Shown one piece after another: positions 52,180-62,248 of a stretch of DNA of 64,000 nucleotides (the stretch's first letter is position 1; every line of letters starts with the position of its first letter). The notes below the pieces were generated by a model, which saw nothing but the letters and a program-made list of their open reading frames with translations, was not told the origin of the DNA and did no database searches. Origin of the DNA: Polynucleobacter necessarius (lineage in GTDB: Bacteria; Pseudomonadota; Gammaproteobacteria; Burkholderiales; Burkholderiaceae). Both the position numbers and the translations under genes were made by a program. The DNA is taken from the NCBI RefSeq assembly GCF_900096765.1, contig NZ_LT615228.1:1556669-1620668 (forward strand), in the 5' to 3' direction.

Positions 52180-53028
52180 ATGAAAAGTTCTGACCCAAAC
52201 GTATTCGTTGTCAATAAATCTCTAGGAGAGGTTGTCGTTTCTATTGAGGACGTCAACTTTTCCTATGCGCCTGGCGAGCGTCAAATTTTGTCAGGTCTCA
52301 ATATGGAGTTTCGCCGTGGCCAAGTGGTTGCGGTGATGGGCGGGTCTGGATGTGGCAAGACTACTATTCTGCGTTTAATCGGCGGTCAATTTTCAGCTCA
52401 ATCTGGCCAAGTTTTATTTGAAGGTCAAGACATTGGCAAGATGAATGGTGAGCAATTGATGGCGGCTCGTCGTCGCATGGGAATGCTCTTTCAATTCGGT
52501 GCTTTGTTTACAGATCTGAGTGTTTTTGAAAATGTGGCATTCCCTCTTCGTGAACATACAAAACTAAGCGAAGAATTATTGCGCTCGTTGGTGTTGATGA
52601 AACTCAATGCCGTAGGATTGCGCGGAGCTCGGGACTTAATGCCCTCACAAATTTCTGGTGGCATGGCAAGACGGGTTGCGTTAGCAAGAGCAATCGCTCT
52701 AGACCCTCCGCTCATCATGTATGACGAGCCATTTGCTGGCTTAGACCCAATTTCACTGGGTATTACTGCGCGCCTGATTCGGGATTTGAATAACGCCCTG
52801 GGGGCGACGAGTTTGTTGGTCACTCATGATGTTGAAGAGACTTTTGAAATTGCGGATTATGTGTACTTTATCGCCAATGGAAAGATTGGTGCACAAGGAA
52901 CCCCAGAAGAGCTTAGTCGCTCTACAGATCCCTTTGTAAGACAGTTTTTAGATGCTGCTCCAGATGGCCCTGTCCCATTTCATTACCCAGGCCAGAGCTT
53001 GGAAGAAGATTTTGGGATGAAAAAGTGA
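52180..53028 (+). CDS. mlaF: Phospholipid transport ATPase MlaF
   Basis: MlaF powers the Mla system, which moves phospholipids between inner and outer membranes. The 282-residue ABC protein has Walker A GGSGCGKTT at 54-62, signature ISGGMARRVALARA, Walker B LIMYDEPFAGLDP and the switch His in LLVTHDVEE. The C-terminal extension past the core is longer than a minimal ABC protein and typical for MlaF, where it embraces MlaB. Its stop overlaps the mlaE start (TGATG). Confidence 0.95.
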   Translation: MKSSDPNVFVVNKSLGEVVVSIEDVNFSYAPGERQILSGLNMEFRRGQVVAVMGGSGCGKTTILRLIGGQFSAQSGQVLFEGQDIGKMNGEQLMAARRRMGMLFQFGALFTDLSVFENVAFPLREHTKLSEELLRSLVLMKLNAVGLRGARDLMPSQISGGMARRVALARAIALDPPLIMYDEPFAGLDPISLGITARLIRDLNNALGATSLLVTHDVEETFEIADYVYFIANGKIGAQGTPEELSRSTDPFVRQFLDAAPDGPVPFHYPGQSLEEDFGMKK

Positions 53029-53825
53029 TGACAGCCCTTCATAAACTTTTAGATCTGTTTGGAGATCTCGGATTTTTTATACGCCGCAATTTAAGTAGTC
53101 TGGGGCTTGCAGCAAGAATGTTTGCGGCAGTAATGTATCGCTCTGTATTTTTATTAAAAAGACCGGGTCTTGTTATTGATCAAATCTTATTTGTTGGTAA
53201 TCATTCCTTTGTCATTATTGCGGTGTCTGGTTTATTCGTTGGTTTTGTATTGGGTCTGCAGGGTTACTACACATTAAATCGCTATGGCTCAGAACAAGCA
53301 TTGGGTTTATTGGTTGCCTTATCTCTCACCCGTGAGTTGGGTCCAGTCATTACCGCCTTGCTATTTGCTGGTAGGGCGGGCACATCCTTAACAGCAGAAA
53401 TTGGACTGATGAAGGCTGGTGAGCAACTGAGCGCAATGGAGATGATGGCAGTCGATCCGCTAAGTCGTGTGATTGCACCAAGGCTATGGGCTGGGATTAT
53501 CTCAATGCCAATTTTGGCAACAATCTTTACTGCGGTTGGAGTGATGGGCGGATATTTTGTTGGTGTGCCTTTGATTGGTGTTGATTCAGGTGCTTTTTGG
53601 TCTCAAATGCAGGGTGGAGTTGATCTCTTCTCCGATATTGGGAATGGCCTGATTAAAAGTATCGTATTTGGTGTAGCCGTGACTTTCATAGCACTGTACC
53701 AAGGTTATGAGGCGAAACCAACACCAGAGGGTGTTTCACAAGCAACCACGCGTACTGTTGTGATCTCTTCTTTATCGGTTTTAGCATTAGATTTCTTGCT
53801 AACCGCAATGATGTTCTCAAACTAG
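53028..53825 (+). CDS. mlaE: Phospholipid transport permease MlaE
   Basis: MlaE is the inner-membrane permease of the Mla complex. I start it at the ATG at 53028, overlapping the mlaF stop by one base; a GTG at 53025 adds one residue. The 265-residue protein has an interfacial N-terminal helix and about five membrane segments. The family motif LTRELGPVITALLFAGRAGT is followed by SLTAEIGLMKAGEQLSAMEM. Confidence 0.95.
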   Translation: MTALHKLLDLFGDLGFFIRRNLSSLGLAARMFAAVMYRSVFLLKRPGLVIDQILFVGNHSFVIIAVSGLFVGFVLGLQGYYTLNRYGSEQALGLLVALSLTRELGPVITALLFAGRAGTSLTAEIGLMKAGEQLSAMEMMAVDPLSRVIAPRLWAGIISMPILATIFTAVGVMGGYFVGVPLIGVDSGAFWSQMQGGVDLFSDIGNGLIKSIVFGVAVTFIALYQGYEAKPTPEGVSQATTRTVVISSLSVLALDFLLTAMMFSN

Positions 53826-53846
53826 AAAGAATAAACTGGAGCTCTT

Positions 53847-54329
53847 ATGAGAAAAAGTGCAATTGATATTTGGGTAGGAATTTTTGTTGCCATTGGTCTG
53901 CTGGCAGCACTATTTCTTGCATTGAAAGTGGGGAATATGAATGCGGTTTCATTTACCCCAACTTATAAGATTTCAGCGCGCTTTGACAATATTGGGGGAT
54001 TAAAGCCTCGCGCTCCCGTTAAAAGTGCTGGCGTAGTGGTGGGACGTATTGCCAATATTTCTTTTGACGACAAAACCTATCAGGCTACAGTCGTGATGAC
54101 TATTGAAGACGCTTATAAGTTCCCAGCGGATTCTTCAGCCAAGATTTTGACTTCAGGATTGCTTGGTGAACAATATATTGGCCTTGAAGCTGGGGGTTCA
54201 GATGATATGTTGGCTGATGGCGGTAAGATCTCCCAAACACAATCTGCGATCGTTTTAGAAAGCTTAATTAGTCAGTTCTTGTATAACAAGGCTGCTGATA
54301 GCGGCCAAGAAAAGAGCCCGGCAAAATGA
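53847..54329 (+). CDS. mlaD: Phospholipid transport MCE protein MlaD
   Basis: MlaD forms a hexameric ring in the periplasm that carries lipids from MlaE. The 160-residue protein has one N-terminal membrane anchor (about 7-26) followed by an MCE domain with FDNIGGLKPRAPVKSAGVVV and SGLLGEQYIGLEAGG. Its stop overlaps the mlaA start (ATGA). Confidence 0.95.
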   Translation: MRKSAIDIWVGIFVAIGLLAALFLALKVGNMNAVSFTPTYKISARFDNIGGLKPRAPVKSAGVVVGRIANISFDDKTYQATVVMTIEDAYKFPADSSAKILTSGLLGEQYIGLEAGGSDDMLADGGKISQTQSAIVLESLISQFLYNKAADSGQEKSPAK

Positions 54330-55072
54330 TTTTATGGTTGCAGCTAAAACGCTTTTTTTTGCTTTGCTTAGCTGCTGTGCTTGTGGGATGTGCCTCTATT
54401 CCTGCTGGGGTGCCTCCGTCCCCAGATGACCCATGGGAGCCATTTAATCGCTCAGTTTTTGAATTCAATGAAGGTTTAGATGCCTATTTACTAAAGCCAG
54501 TGGTAGCTGGTTATCGCTTTGTATTGCCAGAATTTGTACGTGATGGTGTCTATAACTTTTTCAGCAACTACAACGATATCTATACGGCTTTATATAATTT
54601 ATTACAAGGTAAGCCTGCTTATGCATTTAATGACCTTATGCGTGTCGCGGTCAACACCACAATGGGTCTGGGCGGACTTTTAGATTTGGCAACATCGGGT
54701 GGTCTTGAAAAGCACAAAGAGGATTGGGGTCAAACATTTGGTGTCTGGGGCGTTCCCGCCGGTCCATATGTTGTATTGCCTTTTTTTGGCCCAAGCAATG
54801 TACGAGATACTTTTGGAACCATTGCTGACTTGGAGTCGGACTATCTCTTTAAATATGTAAAAAATGTTGGCCTGCGAAATAGCATCACAGGATTGCGTGT
54901 AGTGAATGCGCGTAATACCTACTATGAGGCAGGGGATTTATTAGATAGTGCCGCTATTGATAAGTACAGCTTTATGCGAGATGCTTATATTCAGAGGCGT
55001 CAGTATCAAATCAATGAGGGCAGGGAAGATGAAGAGCCGCTGATGCCTGCATACGAAAACCAATACGAGTAA
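54326..55072 (+). CDS. mlaA: Outer-membrane lipoprotein MlaA (VacJ)
   Basis: MlaA sits in the outer membrane with porins and extracts mislocalised phospholipids. The 248-residue protein has a signal peptide with lipobox LVGC (Cys22), the family start PWEPFNRSVFEFNEGLDAYL and the motif WGVPAGPYVVLPFFGPSNVR. Having mlaA inside the mlaFEDCB cluster is common in betaproteobacteria, whereas E. coli keeps it elsewhere. Confidence 0.95.
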   Translation: MILWLQLKRFFLLCLAAVLVGCASIPAGVPPSPDDPWEPFNRSVFEFNEGLDAYLLKPVVAGYRFVLPEFVRDGVYNFFSNYNDIYTALYNLLQGKPAYAFNDLMRVAVNTTMGLGGLLDLATSGGLEKHKEDWGQTFGVWGVPAGPYVVLPFFGPSNVRDTFGTIADLESDYLFKYVKNVGLRNSITGLRVVNARNTYYEAGDLLDSAAIDKYSFMRDAYIQRRQYQINEGREDEEPLMPAYENQYE

Positions 55073-55079
55073 AGTGTGA

Positions 55080-55097
55080 GGGGCTAAAATTAGCCCC
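55080..55097 (+). promoter_or_regulatory. Hairpin between mlaA and mlaC
   Basis: GGGGCTAA-AA-TTAGCCCC is a perfect inverted repeat with no following T run. It may stabilise or cleave the operon mRNA, since no new promoter is visible. Confidence 0.5.
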
Positions 55098-55125
55098 AAT
55101 AAATATAGATAGTGAGATAGCGCAA

Positions 55126-55767
55126 ATGAAAATTCACCAAATGATTTCTAGATTCCTAGCGACAAGTTTGCTGTTGGTTTCTGGCGCCTTATTTGCGCAA
55201 GCATCAGATCAAACCACTGCGCCAGACGCTCTCATTAAATCGGTTGTGACCGATGTAATGACCTCCGTGAAAGCTGATCCAGAAATTCAAAAGGGCAATA
55301 TTCCAAAAATTGTGGAGTTAGTAGAAAAGAAAATTGTCCCTTATACCGATATGCGTCGTACTACTGAAATGGCGATGGGACCTAATTGGAAAAAGGCTAG
55401 TCCTGAGCAGCAGGCACAGCTTACTTCAGAGTTTAAAAATTTACTGATCCGTACCTATTCTGGAGCTCTGAGTCAGTTGCGTGATCAAACGGTACAGTTC
55501 AAGGCTTTCCGTGCTGCGCCTGATGATAAAGAAGTGGTTGTTAAAACAGTTGTTCTAGGCCGTGGTGACCCCGTGCCATTGGATTATCGTCTTGAGAAAA
55601 CTGATAAAGGCTGGAAAGTTTATGACATGAATATCATGGGCGTATGGTTGGTTGAAGCGTACCGCAATCAGTTTTCCAATCAGATCAGTCAAAATGGTAT
55701 TGAAGGCTTAGTGAAGTTCTTGCAAGACCGCAATAAACAGTTAGCAAGTGCTAAGCCAGCGAACTAA
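55126..55767 (+). CDS. mlaC: Periplasmic phospholipid carrier MlaC
   Basis: MlaC shuttles lipids between MlaA and MlaD across the periplasm. The 213-residue protein has a signal peptide ending near ALFAQA (residue 26), then the MlaC/Ttg2D domain with EKKIVPYTDMRRTTEMAMGP and YDMNIMGVWLVEAYRNQF. It lies between mlaA and mlaB. Confidence 0.95.
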   Translation: MKIHQMISRFLATSLLLVSGALFAQASDQTTAPDALIKSVVTDVMTSVKADPEIQKGNIPKIVELVEKKIVPYTDMRRTTEMAMGPNWKKASPEQQAQLTSEFKNLLIRTYSGALSQLRDQTVQFKAFRAAPDDKEVVVKTVVLGRGDPVPLDYRLEKTDKGWKVYDMNIMGVWLVEAYRNQFSNQISQNGIEGLVKFLQDRNKQLASAKPAN

Positions 55768-55780
55768 CTTTTAAACTCAT

Positions 55781-56038
55781 ATGCCATTTTTATTGCCTAA
55801 GTCAGTAACACAAGAAAATGCATTACAAGTGCAGAAGGATGGTCTCTTGAATTTAGTAAGTCTAGGAACGGTCGATTGTTCTTCTTTAAAAGACTTTGAT
55901 TCCACTGTATTGACTGTTCTTTTGACATGGCAAAAAAAATTATCTACTCAGGATCAGGCACTCATAGTGCTGCAAGCGCCTGAAAAGTTAAAAGTCTTGG
56001 CCAGTGTTTATGGTATTTCAGCATTGTTAGGCTTGTAG
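55781..56038 (+). CDS. mlaB: STAS-domain protein MlaB
   Basis: MlaB is a cytoplasmic STAS protein that binds and stimulates MlaF. The 85-residue product fits one STAS domain, with the typical DCSSLKDFDSTVLTVLLTW around residues 27-46. Sequence conservation in this family is low, so the call leans on length and position at the end of the Mla set. Four bases separate it from the next gene. Confidence 0.85.
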   Translation: MPFLLPKSVTQENALQVQKDGLLNLVSLGTVDCSSLKDFDSTVLTVLLTWQKKLSTQDQALIVLQAPEKLKVLASVYGISALLGL

Positions 56039-56042
56039 TCGC

Positions 56043-56795
56043 ATGCACTCAGCGATTTCAATTCAACATATTTCGAAACACTATGGAGTTCTTCAAGCTC
56101 TTGATGATGTTTCTTTAACAATTGAGCCTGGAGAATTTTTTGGCTTACTGGGTCCAAATGGTGCAGGTAAAACCACTCTCATCTCTATATTGGCCGGCTT
56201 AGTCAGGGCCGATCAAGGTCACGCAGCAATTTTGGGTGCCGATGTTCAAAAATCGTTTCGAGACGCTCGTCGGATGCTGGGCGTTGTTCCTCAAGAATTA
56301 GTTTTTGATCCCTTTTTCACTGTTCGTGAAACCCTGCGTTTTCAATCGGGTTATTTTGGGATTCGTAATAACGATGCTTGGATTGATGAAATCATGGCTA
56401 ACCTTGATCTCACTGGAAAAGCAGACAGCAATATGCGGGCTTTATCTGGTGGCATGAAACGTCGTGTCTTAGTTGCTCAAGCCTTGGTACATCGTCCACC
56501 GGTAATCATCTTGGATGAGCCAACAGCAGGCGTTGACGTTGAGTTGCGTCAATCACTCTGGCAATTTATCAGCAGACTCAATCAAGACGGCCATACGATT
56601 GTTCTTACTACACACTACTTAGAAGAAGCTGAAGCCTTGTGCCAACGCATTGCTATGCTTAAGCAAGGCAAGATAGTGGCTTTAGATACCACCGCTAATT
56701 TATTAACCCGTTATGGCTCGGTCAAGAAAGATGGCGAAGGTAAAACAGATTTGGAAGATGTCTTTGTCAACATCATGTCTGGAGGTGCATTATGA
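56043..56795 (+). CDS. ABC-2 type exporter ATPase (YadG-like)
   Basis: This is the ATP-hydrolysing subunit of a two-gene exporter. The 250-residue protein has Walker A GPNGAGKTT, signature LSGGMKRRVLVAQAL, Walker B VIILDEPTAGVD and the switch His in LTTHYLEEAE. The substrate is unknown. It overlaps the permease gene (ATGA) and begins 4 bases after mlaB, so it may be read with the Mla operon. This arrangement is common in betaproteobacteria. Confidence 0.92.
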   Translation: MHSAISIQHISKHYGVLQALDDVSLTIEPGEFFGLLGPNGAGKTTLISILAGLVRADQGHAAILGADVQKSFRDARRMLGVVPQELVFDPFFTVRETLRFQSGYFGIRNNDAWIDEIMANLDLTGKADSNMRALSGGMKRRVLVAQALVHRPPVIILDEPTAGVDVELRQSLWQFISRLNQDGHTIVLTTHYLEEAEALCQRIAMLKQGKIVALDTTANLLTRYGSVKKDGEGKTDLEDVFVNIMSGGAL

Positions 56796-57580
56796 AATAT
56801 GCACTAAATAAGCCTACTCTTGAGTACGGCAGTGGATTTCCGACGCTCTTGTTTAAAGAGGTCAAGCGTTTTTACAAAGTTGCTTTCCAGACGGTCGCCG
56901 CCCCAGTGCTGACGGCCATTTTGTATCTAATGATTTTTGGCCATGTGTTTGAAGGCAAAGAGGTATATGGCCGATTGAGCTATACCGCCTTCCTCATTCC
57001 TGGGTTAGTGATGATGAGTGTCTTGCAAAATGCCTTTGCGAATACCTCATCTTCACTGATTCAATCCAAGATTACTGGTAATCTTGTTTTTGTATTGCTG
57101 GCTCCATTAAGTCACATTGAGTTTTATACAGCTTATATTTTAGCTGCGGTATTTCGTGGGATTGTTGTGGGCTTGGGCGTATTTTTAATTACGGCCTGGT
57201 TTGCAATGCCATTACTTGAGTACCCCTTGTGGATTATTGCGTTTGCATTTTTAGGCGCCGCCATATTAGGCAGCTTAGGGCTGATTGCTGGTATTTGGGC
57301 GGATAAATACGATCAGTTAGCAGCGTTTCAAAATTTCATCATCATGCCGGCAACGATGTTGTCAGGCGTTTTCTATTCAATCCATTCATTGCCTTCAGCA
57401 TGGCAGGTAGTTTCGCATCTCAATCCTTTCTTTTATATGATTGATGGATTTCGCTTTGGATTTTTTGGGGTGTCTGATGTTTCCCCGTGGAGTAGCTTGG
57501 CTATCGTGCTCTGCTTCTTTATTGTTGTATCAGTGATCGCTTTGCGATTGCTTCAGAAGGGTTATAAGCTTCGTCATTAA
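56792..57580 (+). CDS. ABC-2 type exporter permease (YadH-like)
   Basis: This is the membrane partner of the preceding ATPase. The 262-residue protein has a short cytoplasmic N terminus and six hydrophobic segments. The typical ABC-2 features are present: YTAFLIPGLVMMSVLQNAF, and the late motif MLSGVFYSIHSLPSAWQVVS followed by HLNPFFYMIDGFR. Substrate unknown. Overlap with the ATPase gene implies 1:1 translation. Confidence 0.92.
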   Translation: MKYALNKPTLEYGSGFPTLLFKEVKRFYKVAFQTVAAPVLTAILYLMIFGHVFEGKEVYGRLSYTAFLIPGLVMMSVLQNAFANTSSSLIQSKITGNLVFVLLAPLSHIEFYTAYILAAVFRGIVVGLGVFLITAWFAMPLLEYPLWIIAFAFLGAAILGSLGLIAGIWADKYDQLAAFQNFIIMPATMLSGVFYSIHSLPSAWQVVSHLNPFFYMIDGFRFGFFGVSDVSPWSSLAIVLCFFIVVSVIALRLLQKGYKLRH

Positions 57581-57612
57581 TTACTACGCATTCGCATTAT
57601 TAGGAGAGAAGT

Positions 57613-57861
57613 ATGTTACCAACACCGGAGCAGATTGAGGGCTACATCAAACAAGGTATTGACTGCACCTATGTTCAAGTTGAAGGTGACGGACAGCATT
57701 TTTTTGCCACTATTGTGAGCCCAGCATTTGAAGGTAAGCGCTTGGTGCAGCGTCATCAATTAGTTTATGGTGCGATGGGTGATCGTATGAAGGCCGAGGT
57801 ACACGCTTTGTCCATTAAAGCTTTTACTCCAGAAGAGTTTGCTCAAAACTCTGCCTCATAA
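57613..57861 (+). CDS. ibaG: BolA-family protein IbaG
   Basis: BolA proteins partner monothiol glutaredoxins in iron-sulfur metabolism. The 82-residue protein has the family pattern FAGKRLVQRHQLVY-like FEGKRLVQRHQLVYGAMGD and VHALSIKAFTPEEFA. The ribosome site TAGGAGAG precedes the ATG. ibaG before murA is conserved across proteobacteria. Confidence 0.92.
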   Translation: MLPTPEQIEGYIKQGIDCTYVQVEGDGQHFFATIVSPAFEGKRLVQRHQLVYGAMGDRMKAEVHALSIKAFTPEEFAQNSAS

Positions 57862-57910
57862 CAGTCATTTTTAACTACTACATCACACACGTTTTTAATA
57901 GAATCGGTTT

Positions 57911-59185
57911 ATGGACAAATTACGAATGGTTGGCGGTACCCCCTTAAAGGGAGAGGTCCTCATTGCGGGAGCCAAAAATGCTGCGCTACCAATTTTGTGC
58001 GCCTGTCTATTAACCGATCAGACTGTGACTTTACGCAATGTGCCTGATTTACAGGATGTGCGTACGATGCTCAAGCTTTTACAAGAGATTGGTGTAGCCA
58101 TCAGTTTTCCGGATCCATCTGATCGTAGTCACATTGTTTTAAACGCAGCCATCATCAAGAGTTCGGAAGCAACTTACGATATGGTCAAAACGATGCGCGC
58201 ATCTATTTTGGTGTTGGGCCCACTTCTGGCCAGAATGCATAGTGCCAAGGTGTCTTTGCCAGGCGGTTGTGCCATTGGAGCACGTCCTGTAGACCAGCAC
58301 ATCAAGGGCCTAAAGGCCATGGGTGCCAATATCAAAATTAAGAGTGGCTACATTCAGGCAGAAACAAAGCCACAATCAGATCGTCTAAAGGGTGCCTCGA
58401 TTCTGACGGATATGATTACCGTCACTGGTACCGAAAATTTATTAATGGCAGCAACCTTGGCATCGGGCACTACTATTTTGGAAAATGCGGCGCGCGAGCC
58501 AGAGGTTGGTGACTTAGCTGAATTATTGGTCAAAATGGGCGCCAAGATTTCTGGGATTGGTAGCGATCGATTGGTCATTGAGGGTGTGGAAAAGCTCCAT
58601 GGTGCTGAGCACTCTGTTATTCCTGATCGCATCGAGGCGGGAACTTTTTTATGTGCAGTTGCTGCTGTAGGTGGCGATGTGCTGGTAAAGCAATGCAGAC
58701 CAGATACTTTAGATGCGGTGATCGTAAAGCTTAAAGAGGCCGGCTTACAAATAGAAGTGGGCCCCGACTGGATTAAGGCTGCTATGCAAGTTCGCCCAAA
58801 GGCTGTTAGTTTTCGTACCTCAGAGTACCCAGCTTTTCCAACGGATATGCAGGCACAGCTAATGGCTGTCAATGCAGTAGCAACTGGCAGCTCAACGATT
58901 ACTGAGACTATTTTTGAAAACCGTTTTATGCACGTTCAAGAGCTCAATCGTTTGGGCGCTGATATTGCGATCGAAGGAAATACTGCGATTGCCCAGGGTG
59001 TAGAAAAGCTATCGGGAGCAATTGTGATGGCTACTGATTTGCGTGCTTCCGCGAGCTTAGTGATCGCAGGCCTTGCAGCTCAAGGCGAAACTCAGGTCGA
59101 TCGTATTTACCATTTGGACCGCGGATACGACCGCATGGAGCAGAAGTTAACCCTATTGGGCGCCAACATCGAGCGCGTGAAGTAA
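57911..59185 (+). CDS. murA: UDP-N-acetylglucosamine 1-carboxyvinyltransferase
   Basis: MurA commits UDP-GlcNAc to peptidoglycan by adding enolpyruvate from PEP. The 424-residue protein has Lys22 and Asn23 in AGAKNAALP, and the active-site loop [13 protein letters not shown] with Cys120, the residue attacked by fosfomycin, so sensitivity at the target is expected. Length and domain order are normal. hisG follows after 20 bases. Confidence 0.97.
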   Translation: MDKLRMVGGTPLKGEVLIAGAKNAALPILCACLLTDQTVTLRNVPDLQDVRTMLKLLQEIGVAISFPDPSDRSHIVLNAAIIKSSEATYDMVKTMRASILVLGPLLARMHSAKVSLPGGCAIGARPVDQHIKGLKAMGANIKIKSGYIQAETKPQSDRLKGASILTDMITVTGTENLLMAATLASGTTILENAAREPEVGDLAELLVKMGAKISGIGSDRLVIEGVEKLHGAEHSVIPDRIEAGTFLCAVAAVGGDVLVKQCRPDTLDAVIVKLKEAGLQIEVGPDWIKAAMQVRPKAVSFRTSEYPAFPTDMQAQLMAVNAVATGSSTITETIFENRFMHVQELNRLGADIAIEGNTAIAQGVEKLSGAIVMATDLRASASLVIAGLAAQGETQVDRIYHLDRGYDRMEQKLTLLGANIERVK

Positions 59186-59205
59186 GGCTGAGGGATAATT
59201 AGGGC

Positions 59206-59832
59206 ATGAAATTGACTCTAGCCCTATCTAAAGGGCGCATCTTCGAAGAGACTGCAGAGATCTTATCTAAGGCGGGTATCGCGCCTAAAGAAGATCCCGA
59301 GAAGTCATGCAAATTGATAATTGAGACGTCCAATCCAGATGTCCGCCTGATAATTGTGCGCGCTTCAGATGTGCCAACCTACGTTCAATTTGGCGGCGCT
59401 GATTTTGGCGTGGCTGGTTTAGATGTATTAATGGAAAAAGGTAGTGATGGTTTATATGTGCCTTTTGACCTCAATATTGCTAAATGTCGTATGTCGGTTG
59501 CAGTGCGCGATGGCTTTGATTACGCAGCCACCGTGAAGCAAGGATCTCGATTAAAGGTGGCTACTAAGTATGTCAATTGCGCACGTGAGCATTTTGCCAA
59601 TAAGGGTGTGCACATCGATACGATTCAGTTATACGGATCAATGGAGTTAGCCCCCTTGGTTGGGATGGCAGATGCAATCGTTGACCTGGTTTCTACTGGT
59701 AATACGCTCAAGGCTAATGGTTTAGTGGAGGTGGAGCCTATCGCTGACATTAGTGCGCGCCTGGTTGTTAATCAAGCCTCATACAAACGCAAGCGTACTC
59801 AGTTGCAACCTATTTTTGAATTACTTAAGTAA
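59206..59832 (+). CDS. hisG: ATP phosphoribosyltransferase, short form
   Basis: HisG joins ATP and PRPP in the first step of histidine synthesis. The 208-residue protein is the short type, lacking the C-terminal regulatory domain. Such forms need the partner HisZ, which is not in this window. Landmarks are [12 protein letters not shown] at the start and [13 protein letters not shown]. hisD starts 10 bases after the stop. Confidence 0.96.
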   Translation: MKLTLALSKGRIFEETAEILSKAGIAPKEDPEKSCKLIIETSNPDVRLIIVRASDVPTYVQFGGADFGVAGLDVLMEKGSDGLYVPFDLNIAKCRMSVAVRDGFDYAATVKQGSRLKVATKYVNCAREHFANKGVHIDTIQLYGSMELAPLVGMADAIVDLVSTGNTLKANGLVEVEPIADISARLVVNQASYKRKRTQLQPIFELLK

Positions 59833-59842
59833 GCGGTCAAAC

Positions 59843-61165
59843 ATGTCATCGACCGTTTCCATTCAGCGCCTGAAAAGTACCGATCCAGGGTTTGAAGAAA
59901 CTCTGCTATCCAGCCTCTCTTTGCCTATGACGGATGATGCTGCAATTGATGCTGCTGTTGTCAAAATTCTCAATGCTGTTAAGCAAGAAGGTGATGAGGC
60001 GGTTCTCTCTTTTACCAAGCAATTTGATCGCCTTAATGTTACCAGTGTTGCTGAGTTGGAGATTCACAAGAAAGATTTGGAAAGCGCTTATCAGTCCTTA
60101 TCTGCTGAGCAAAAGAGCGCTCTTGATATAGCCGCAAAAAGAGTACGCGCTTATCACGAGAGGCAAAAAATTGAAGCAGGTTGTCATTCATGGGAATATG
60201 AAGAAGCAGATGGAACGCGTCTTGGTCAAAAAGTAACTCCTTTAGATCGCGTGGGTATATATGTTCCAGGGGGTAAGGCTGCTTATCCCTCATCCGTTTT
60301 GATGAATGCCATTCCAGCAAAAGTGGCCGGCGTTGCTGAGGTCATCATGGTAGTGCCAACCCCGGATGGCGCTCGAAATCCACTCGTTTTAGCGGCTGCG
60401 TATTTGGCTGGGGTTGATCGTGTTTTCACCGTAGGAGGCGCTCAAGCAGTTGCAGCCTTAGCGTACGGAACAAAGACCATCCCTTCGGTAGATAAAATTG
60501 TTGGTCCGGGTAATGCGTATGTTGCCGCCGCTAAGCGCCGTGTATTTGGCACGGTAGGCATTGACATGATTGCAGGCCCTTCTGAAATTCTCGTACTGTG
60601 TGACGGCTCCAGCAATCCAGATTGGATTGCAATGGATTTATTTTCTCAGGCTGAGCATGATGAGCAGGCACAATCTATTTTGTTGTGCCCTGACCCAGCA
60701 TTTATTGACCAGGTTCAAGCAAGTATTAATCAATTGCTTCCTGAGATGCCCAGGGCAAAAGTGATTGAGGCGTCCTTAACAAACCGAGCGCTTTTAATTC
60801 AAGTCAAAGATATGGCGCAGGCTTGTGAGATTGCTAATGCCATTGCCGCAGAGCATTTGGAGATTTGCGCTAAAGAACCTCGGCAGTGGGCAGAGCAGAT
60901 TCGGCATGCGGGCGCGATCTTTATGGGTAATTACACTAGTGAGTCTTTAGGTGACTATTGTGCTGGCCCAAATCACGTTTTGCCAACTGCACGTACAGCC
61001 CGCTTCTCTTCTCCGCTAGGCGTTTATGACTTCATTAAACGCTCGAGCATGATTGAAGTTAGTGAGGCAGGTGCACAGACTTTAGGAGCTGTTGCTAGCA
61101 CCCTTGCTCATGGGGAAGGTTTGCAAGCGCATGCTCACGCTGCAGAGATGCGCCTTAAAAAGTAA
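59843..61165 (+). CDS. hisD: Histidinol dehydrogenase
   Basis: HisD oxidises histidinol to histidine in two NAD+-dependent steps with zinc. I use the ATG at 59843; an open frame upstream overlaps hisG and lacks support. The 440-residue protein contains [32 protein letters not shown], the catalytic-region [10 protein letters not shown] and the zinc-binding [16 protein letters not shown] convergent terminator follows. Confidence 0.97.
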   Translation: MSSTVSIQRLKSTDPGFEETLLSSLSLPMTDDAAIDAAVVKILNAVKQEGDEAVLSFTKQFDRLNVTSVAELEIHKKDLESAYQSLSAEQKSALDIAAKRVRAYHERQKIEAGCHSWEYEEADGTRLGQKVTPLDRVGIYVPGGKAAYPSSVLMNAIPAKVAGVAEVIMVVPTPDGARNPLVLAAAYLAGVDRVFTVGGAQAVAALAYGTKTIPSVDKIVGPGNAYVAAAKRRVFGTVGIDMIAGPSEILVLCDGSSNPDWIAMDLFSQAEHDEQAQSILLCPDPAFIDQVQASINQLLPEMPRAKVIEASLTNRALLIQVKDMAQACEIANAIAAEHLEICAKEPRQWAEQIRHAGAIFMGNYTSESLGDYCAGPNHVLPTARTARFSSPLGVYDFIKRSSMIEVSEAGAQTLGAVASTLAHGEGLQAHAHAAEMRLKK

Positions 61166-61177
61166 GCCTTACTTTTT
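61157..61177. terminator. A/T-rich bidirectional hairpin between hisD and hisC
   Basis: AAAAAGTAA (61157-61165), loop GCC, TTACTTTTT (61169-61177) form a 9-bp stem with an A run on one side and a T run on the other. Being A/T rich it may be modest in strength, but it lies between two convergent genes. Confidence 0.6.
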
Positions 61178-61180
61178 TAC

Positions 61181-62248
61181 TTAAGCCAGGATTTCTTTTA
61201 AAGCGGCGACAAGTTCGCCACTTTGTTCATCCGTGCCAATTGTTATTCGTAAAAACTCTTCAATCCGTGGAGATTTGAAGTGACGAACAATAATTCCGCG
61301 ATCACGCAATGCTTGATAAAGCTTTGCTCCGGCATGCTTTGGATGACGGGTAAAAATAAAATTAGCAGTCGAGGGTAGTGTGTCAAAGCCTAAGGTACTT
61401 AATCGCCCTACTAGTGCCAATCTTGTTTTAATGACCTTGGCACTACTTTCTTCTAAATGTGCTTGATCTTCAATTGCAGCAATCGCACCAGCTTGTGCAA
61501 GGCGTCCTAGCGGATAAGAGTTAAAACTATTTTTAACGCGCTCCAAGCTTTCAATCAGATCAGGGTGACCAAGTGCAAAACCAACCCGCAGGCCTGCTAA
61601 TGCACGTGATTTAGAGAGTGTGTGAACAACCAATAGATTTTCTGGACAAGCGTTACCACGCAATAGAAGAGCGCAAGATTCTGTTCCGTAGTCAACATAG
61701 GCTTCATCGATCACTACAACGGAATCTTTGTTTGCTGCTAGGAGCTTCTCAATTTCTGTGCGGGGTATTGATCTACCCGTTGGAGCATTAGGATTGGGAA
61801 AAATGATTCCACCATTTGGAGCGGCGTAATCTAAAATATTGATCTCAAAATTAGATCCTAGAGGGATGGTTTTGTAATCGATTTCGAACAGCTTGCAGTA
61901 AACCGGATAGAAGCTATAAGTGATGTCTGGAAATTGAACCGGTTTATTTTGTTTTAGTAAGCCCGCAAAAACGTGTGCTAGGACTTCATCTGAGCCATTT
62001 CCTAAAAACACTTGATTGGGGTTCAGACCATGCAGTTTGGCGATGGCTTGTTTAAGCGAGACACCTTCGGGGTCTGGATAAAGACGCAAATCATCTGTTG
62101 TTTGGCTACTGATTGCTGCAAGCGCTTTAGGTGAAGGGCCGTACGGGCTCTCATTGGTGTTGAGCTTTATCAAGCGCTGCATTTGTGGTTGCTCCCCTGG
62201 AACGTAGGGGGTCAAAGCTTGCACAACAGGGCTCCAAAAGCGACTCAT
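61181..62248 (-). CDS. hisC: Histidinol-phosphate aminotransferase
   Basis: HisC transaminates imidazole acetol phosphate with glutamate. From the ATG at 62248 the protein has 355 residues; a GTG at 62272 is a weaker alternative. Features are the start [41 protein letters not shown] and the PLP lysine in [18 protein letters not shown]. The gene stands between hisD and hisB but on the opposite strand, so it must have its own promoter in 62249-62364 or beyond. Confidence 0.96.
   Translation of the reverse strand: MSRFWSPVVQALTPYVPGEQPQMQRLIKLNTNESPYGPSPKALAAISSQTTDDLRLYPDPEGVSLKQAIAKLHGLNPNQVFLGNGSDEVLAHVFAGLLKQNKPVQFPDITYSFYPVYCKLFEIDYKTIPLGSNFEINILDYAAPNGGIIFPNPNAPTGRSIPRTEIEKLLAANKDSVVVIDEAYVDYGTESCALLLRGNACPENLLVVHTLSKSRALAGLRVGFALGHPDLIESLERVKNSFNSYPLGRLAQAGAIAAIEDQAHLEESSAKVIKTRLALVGRLSTLGFDTLPSTANFIFTRHPKHAGAKLYQALRDRGIIVRHFKSPRIEEFLRITIGTDEQSGELVAALKEILA

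Noticed and set aside
52180..56038. A toluene-tolerance (Ttg2) exporter as the identity of the mla genes
   Set aside because: Same family under an older name; the full mlaFEDACB set and MCE domain point to lipid transport.
59753..59842. Extension of hisD into hisG
   Set aside because: It overlaps the conserved C terminus of hisG, and the ATG at 59843 gives the normal length.
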